Source: Clostridia bacterium
GTDB lineage: Bacteria; Bacillota_A; Clostridia; Christensenellales; CAG-138
DNA: 7,266 nt
Reading direction: 5' to 3'
Assembly (NCBI GenBank): GCA_017553815.1
Contig: JAFZJT010000193.1
Span: forward strand, 1-7,266
The translations under genes were made by a program, and so were the position numbers. The notes beneath the pieces are model-generated. The model did not search any database. It was not told the DNA's origin and was given only the letters and a program-made list of their open reading frames with translations. Numbering within the stretch: position 1 is the first letter of the stretch; every line of letters starts with the position of its first letter. This document shows, piece by piece, positions 5,696 through 7,266 of this stretch.

Positions 5696-7048
5696 TTATC
5701 GGCTCTTGTTCAAGAGCTTTTGTTCTTTTCGCTCAAAATTATGCATCCAATCAACCTTGAAATAGTAGGTGACAAACGCGATCGAGCTCAGCGTCCACGT
5801 TAGCGGATACGCCCAGAAAACGACGGCGATATCGGGGATGAAATGCGTTGTTACCGTTATATAGGTCACGCGGATTATGCACCAGCATATAAGCATAACG
5901 AGCATCGGCACGGTGGTCTTGCCCGCGCCCCTTATTATGCCCGCCATGCAATGCGAGAGCGAGAGCAGGCAGTAGAACAACGCCTCGGTGCGCGCCTGCT
6001 TCACGCCGAACGCCACCACCTCCGGCGATTTATCGAACAGCGCGATCAGCTTCGGCGCGAAGATAACGAAGAGTATGCCGATTATCTCGGCGAGTATAAC
6101 GCCCGAGGCGAGCCCGAAAACGCTTCCCTTTTTGACGCGGTCGTATTTTTTAGCACCGAGGTTCTGGCTCGTGAAGGTCGTCAGCGAAACGCTGAAGCTC
6201 GTTACGGGAAGAAACGCGAAGCCCTCGAGCTTTGAATACGCGCCGCAGCCCGCCATCGCCTGCTTGCCGAAAACGTTTATATTCGACTGCACGATGACGT
6301 TTGCAAGGCCGATGACCGAGTTCTGAACGCCCGTCGGAAGCCCCGTTGCGAGCACCTCTTTGAGCATCGGCGGGTCGAAGCGAATCTCCTTCAAGGTTAT
6401 GCGGTGAACGTCGTCAACATGGGTCAGCTTATAAAGCGAGATGCCTGCGCTCAAAAACTGCGAGATTGCCGTTGCGACCGCCGCGCCGACGATTCCAAAG
6501 CCGAGGAACTTAACGAAAAGGATATCGAGGATAACGTTCGTTACCGAGGCGATCATCAGGTAGTACAGCGGATGGCGGCTGTCGCCCCGCGCTTGAAAAA
6601 TGCCGTTGAAGGAGTTATAAAGAACGCTTCCGAGCGAGCCCGCAAAATAGAAGCGGAAATACCGTATCGACTCGGAAAGAACGTCCTCGGGAGTGCGCAT
6701 GAGCCTGAGTATGAACGGCGTGAAGATAACGCCGAACACCGTCAAAAACAGTCCGGCGGCTATGCCGAACGCAACGGTCGTGTGCACAGCCCTGTGCACC
6801 ATATCGTATTTCTGCGCGCCGTAGTAGCGCCCGATAACGACGCCCGCGCCGACGAATACGCCGTAAATGAAGCCGACTATCAAGAAGATAAGGCTGCCCG
6901 ACGAGCTGACCGCCGCGAGCGACTGAGTGCCGAGCACCCTGCCCACCACGAACGAGTCCGCGATATTGTACATTTGCTGAAACAGCTGCCCGATGAATAT
7001 CGGCAGTGCGAAAAACGCTATTCGCTTGGATATTTTGCCCTCTGTCAC
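5696..7048 (-). CDS. MATE-family efflux transporter (MepA/DinF-like)
   Basis: This 450-aa inner-membrane antiporter of the multidrug and toxic compound extrusion family normally uses a Na+ or H+ gradient to export cationic compounds. About 12 hydrophobic segments are visible in two similar halves (about 11-206 and 235-430), joined by a polar loop near 207-232. The N-terminus MTEGKISKRIAFFALPIFIG, followed by QLFQQMYNIADSFVVGRVLG, is highly typical. The paired motifs NGIFQARGDSRHP (148-160) and AGIIRGAGKTTVPM (369-382) mark the two repeats. Length is normal. The start is GTG (7048-7046), chosen by match to the family N-terminus, with a modest AAGAGG 7 bases upstream. A perfect consensus promoter lies just upstream, and the M28 peptidase follows 47 bases downstream. 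The exported substrate cannot be told from sequence. Confidence 0.95.
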   Translation of the reverse strand: MTEGKISKRIAFFALPIFIGQLFQQMYNIADSFVVGRVLGTQSLAAVSSSGSLIFLIVGFIYGVFVGAGVVIGRYYGAQKYDMVHRAVHTTVAFGIAAGLFLTVFGVIFTPFILRLMRTPEDVLSESIRYFRFYFAGSLGSVLYNSFNGIFQARGDSRHPLYYLMIASVTNVILDILFVKFLGFGIVGAAVATAISQFLSAGISLYKLTHVDDVHRITLKEIRFDPPMLKEVLATGLPTGVQNSVIGLANVIVQSNINVFGKQAMAGCGAYSKLEGFAFLPVTSFSVSLTTFTSQNLGAKKYDRVKKGSVFGLASGVILAEIIGILFVIFAPKLIALFDKSPEVVAFGVKQARTEALFYCLLSLSHCMAGIIRGAGKTTVPMLVMLICWCIIRVTYITVTTHFIPDIAVVFWAYPLTWTLSSIAFVTYYFKVDWMHNFERKEQKLLNKSR

Positions 7049-7055
7049 CGTTTTG

Positions 7056-7061
7056 CCTCTT
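7056..7061 (-). promoter_or_regulatory. Ribosome binding site for the GTG start of the MATE gene
   Basis: AAGAGG lies 7 bases before GTG at 7048. It is weaker than the AAGGAGG sites of the left-hand genes. No upstream ATG in frame competes, so the GTG start is favoured. Confidence 0.6.
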
Positions 7062-7080
7062 GAGCACCGTATTTGCTTTG

Positions 7081-7109
7081 ATTATAGGCTTAATTAAGGG
7101 ATTTGTCAA
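7081..7109 (-). promoter_or_regulatory. Perfect consensus sigma-A promoter of the MATE-peptidase operon
   Basis: TTGACA (7104-7109), 17 bases, then TATAAT (7081-7086) on the minus strand matches the housekeeping consensus at all 12 positions. A 10-bp palindrome, CTTAATTAAG (7089-7098), lies in the spacer, where a repressor could block polymerase. Confidence 0.9.
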
Positions 7110-7266
7110 TAACGAGGTAGCGGATGATCGTGTCAATATCTTCCGGGAGAAATCAAGCGACGGAATCAACCGGTCGCATTTTAGCGATGGCTTTAAGAAT
7201 GAATGCTGTGCCGGTGAGCTTACCGCTCATACTGCTGCTTTGGCACACATTCTCAAAGATGCTCCA
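7090..7266 (-). other. Intergenic stretch with a weak, interrupted reading frame
   Basis: No convincing gene is seen upstream of the MATE promoter. One minus-strand frame is open from the window edge to a TGA at 7155-7153 (37 residues, including MSGKLTGTAFILKAIAKMRP). In the same frame it continues after that stop as FLPEDIDTIIRYLVIDKSLN to a TAA at 7092-7090. It could be the decayed 3' end of an upstream gene, but the opposite strand is also open here, so chance is possible. The frame overlaps the MATE -35 box. Confidence 0.2.

Noticed and set aside
6404..7063. Plus-strand 219-aa open frame
   Set aside because: It is antisense to the MATE transporter and its translation is very charged (Arg/Glu/Asp) with no domain, a typical shadow.
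6615..7169. Minus-strand 184-aa open frame starting upstream of the MATE gene
   Set aside because: It overlaps the MATE gene out of frame and spans its consensus promoter; the Arg/His-rich translation looks like a shadow.
1..7266. CRISPR array, tRNA, rRNA or IS element
   Set aside because: I saw no regularly spaced repeats, cloverleaf-like sequence, rRNA-like sequence or transposase motifs on either strand.

Overview
The window reads as the genome of a low-to-mid GC Gram-positive Clostridia-type bacterium (Firmicutes; order not resolvable from this much sequence). Nearly all convincing genes lie on the minus strand, have strong AAGGAGG-type ribosome binding sites, and use sigma-A-like promoters. 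I see no rRNA, tRNA, CRISPR array or transposase.

Left part (1 to about 4080) looks like the end portion of an integrative conjugative element. In transcription order (right to left) it holds a 49-aa small protein (3739-3888) with its own promoter and terminator, a ParA/Soj ATPase (2785-3606), an overlapping ParB with a TTG start (1905-2828), a 208-base spacer with hairpins and a possible 45-aa ORF, and the first 565 residues of a secreted surface protein (1-1696). That protein has a signal peptide, a Cys-Gln thioester adhesin domain and three CnaB/SpaA-type isopeptide domains, and it runs off the left edge. ParA, ParB and a thioester/CnaB surface protein in this order recur in Tn1549-like conjugative elements of gut Clostridia. 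ParAB would stabilise the element or help position it, and the surface protein would serve cell contact or adhesion.

The boundary region (about 4074 to 4376) holds an XRE-family regulator cut off after about 40 codons, right after the conserved KAVSKWER motif. Its promoter and start are intact on the right side. The simplest reading is that the left-hand element inserted into this gene, so the element-chromosome junction would lie near 4075-4095. No integrase or attachment repeat is visible to prove this.

Right part (4377 to 7266) looks like ordinary chromosome. A GTG-started MATE multidrug/cation antiporter (5696-7048) is followed 47 bases downstream by an M28-family zinc aminopeptidase (4377-5648), probably as one transcript from a perfect TTGACA-17-TATAAT promoter, ending at a GC-rich hairpin. 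The last 200 bases hold no convincing gene, only a weak interrupted reading frame.
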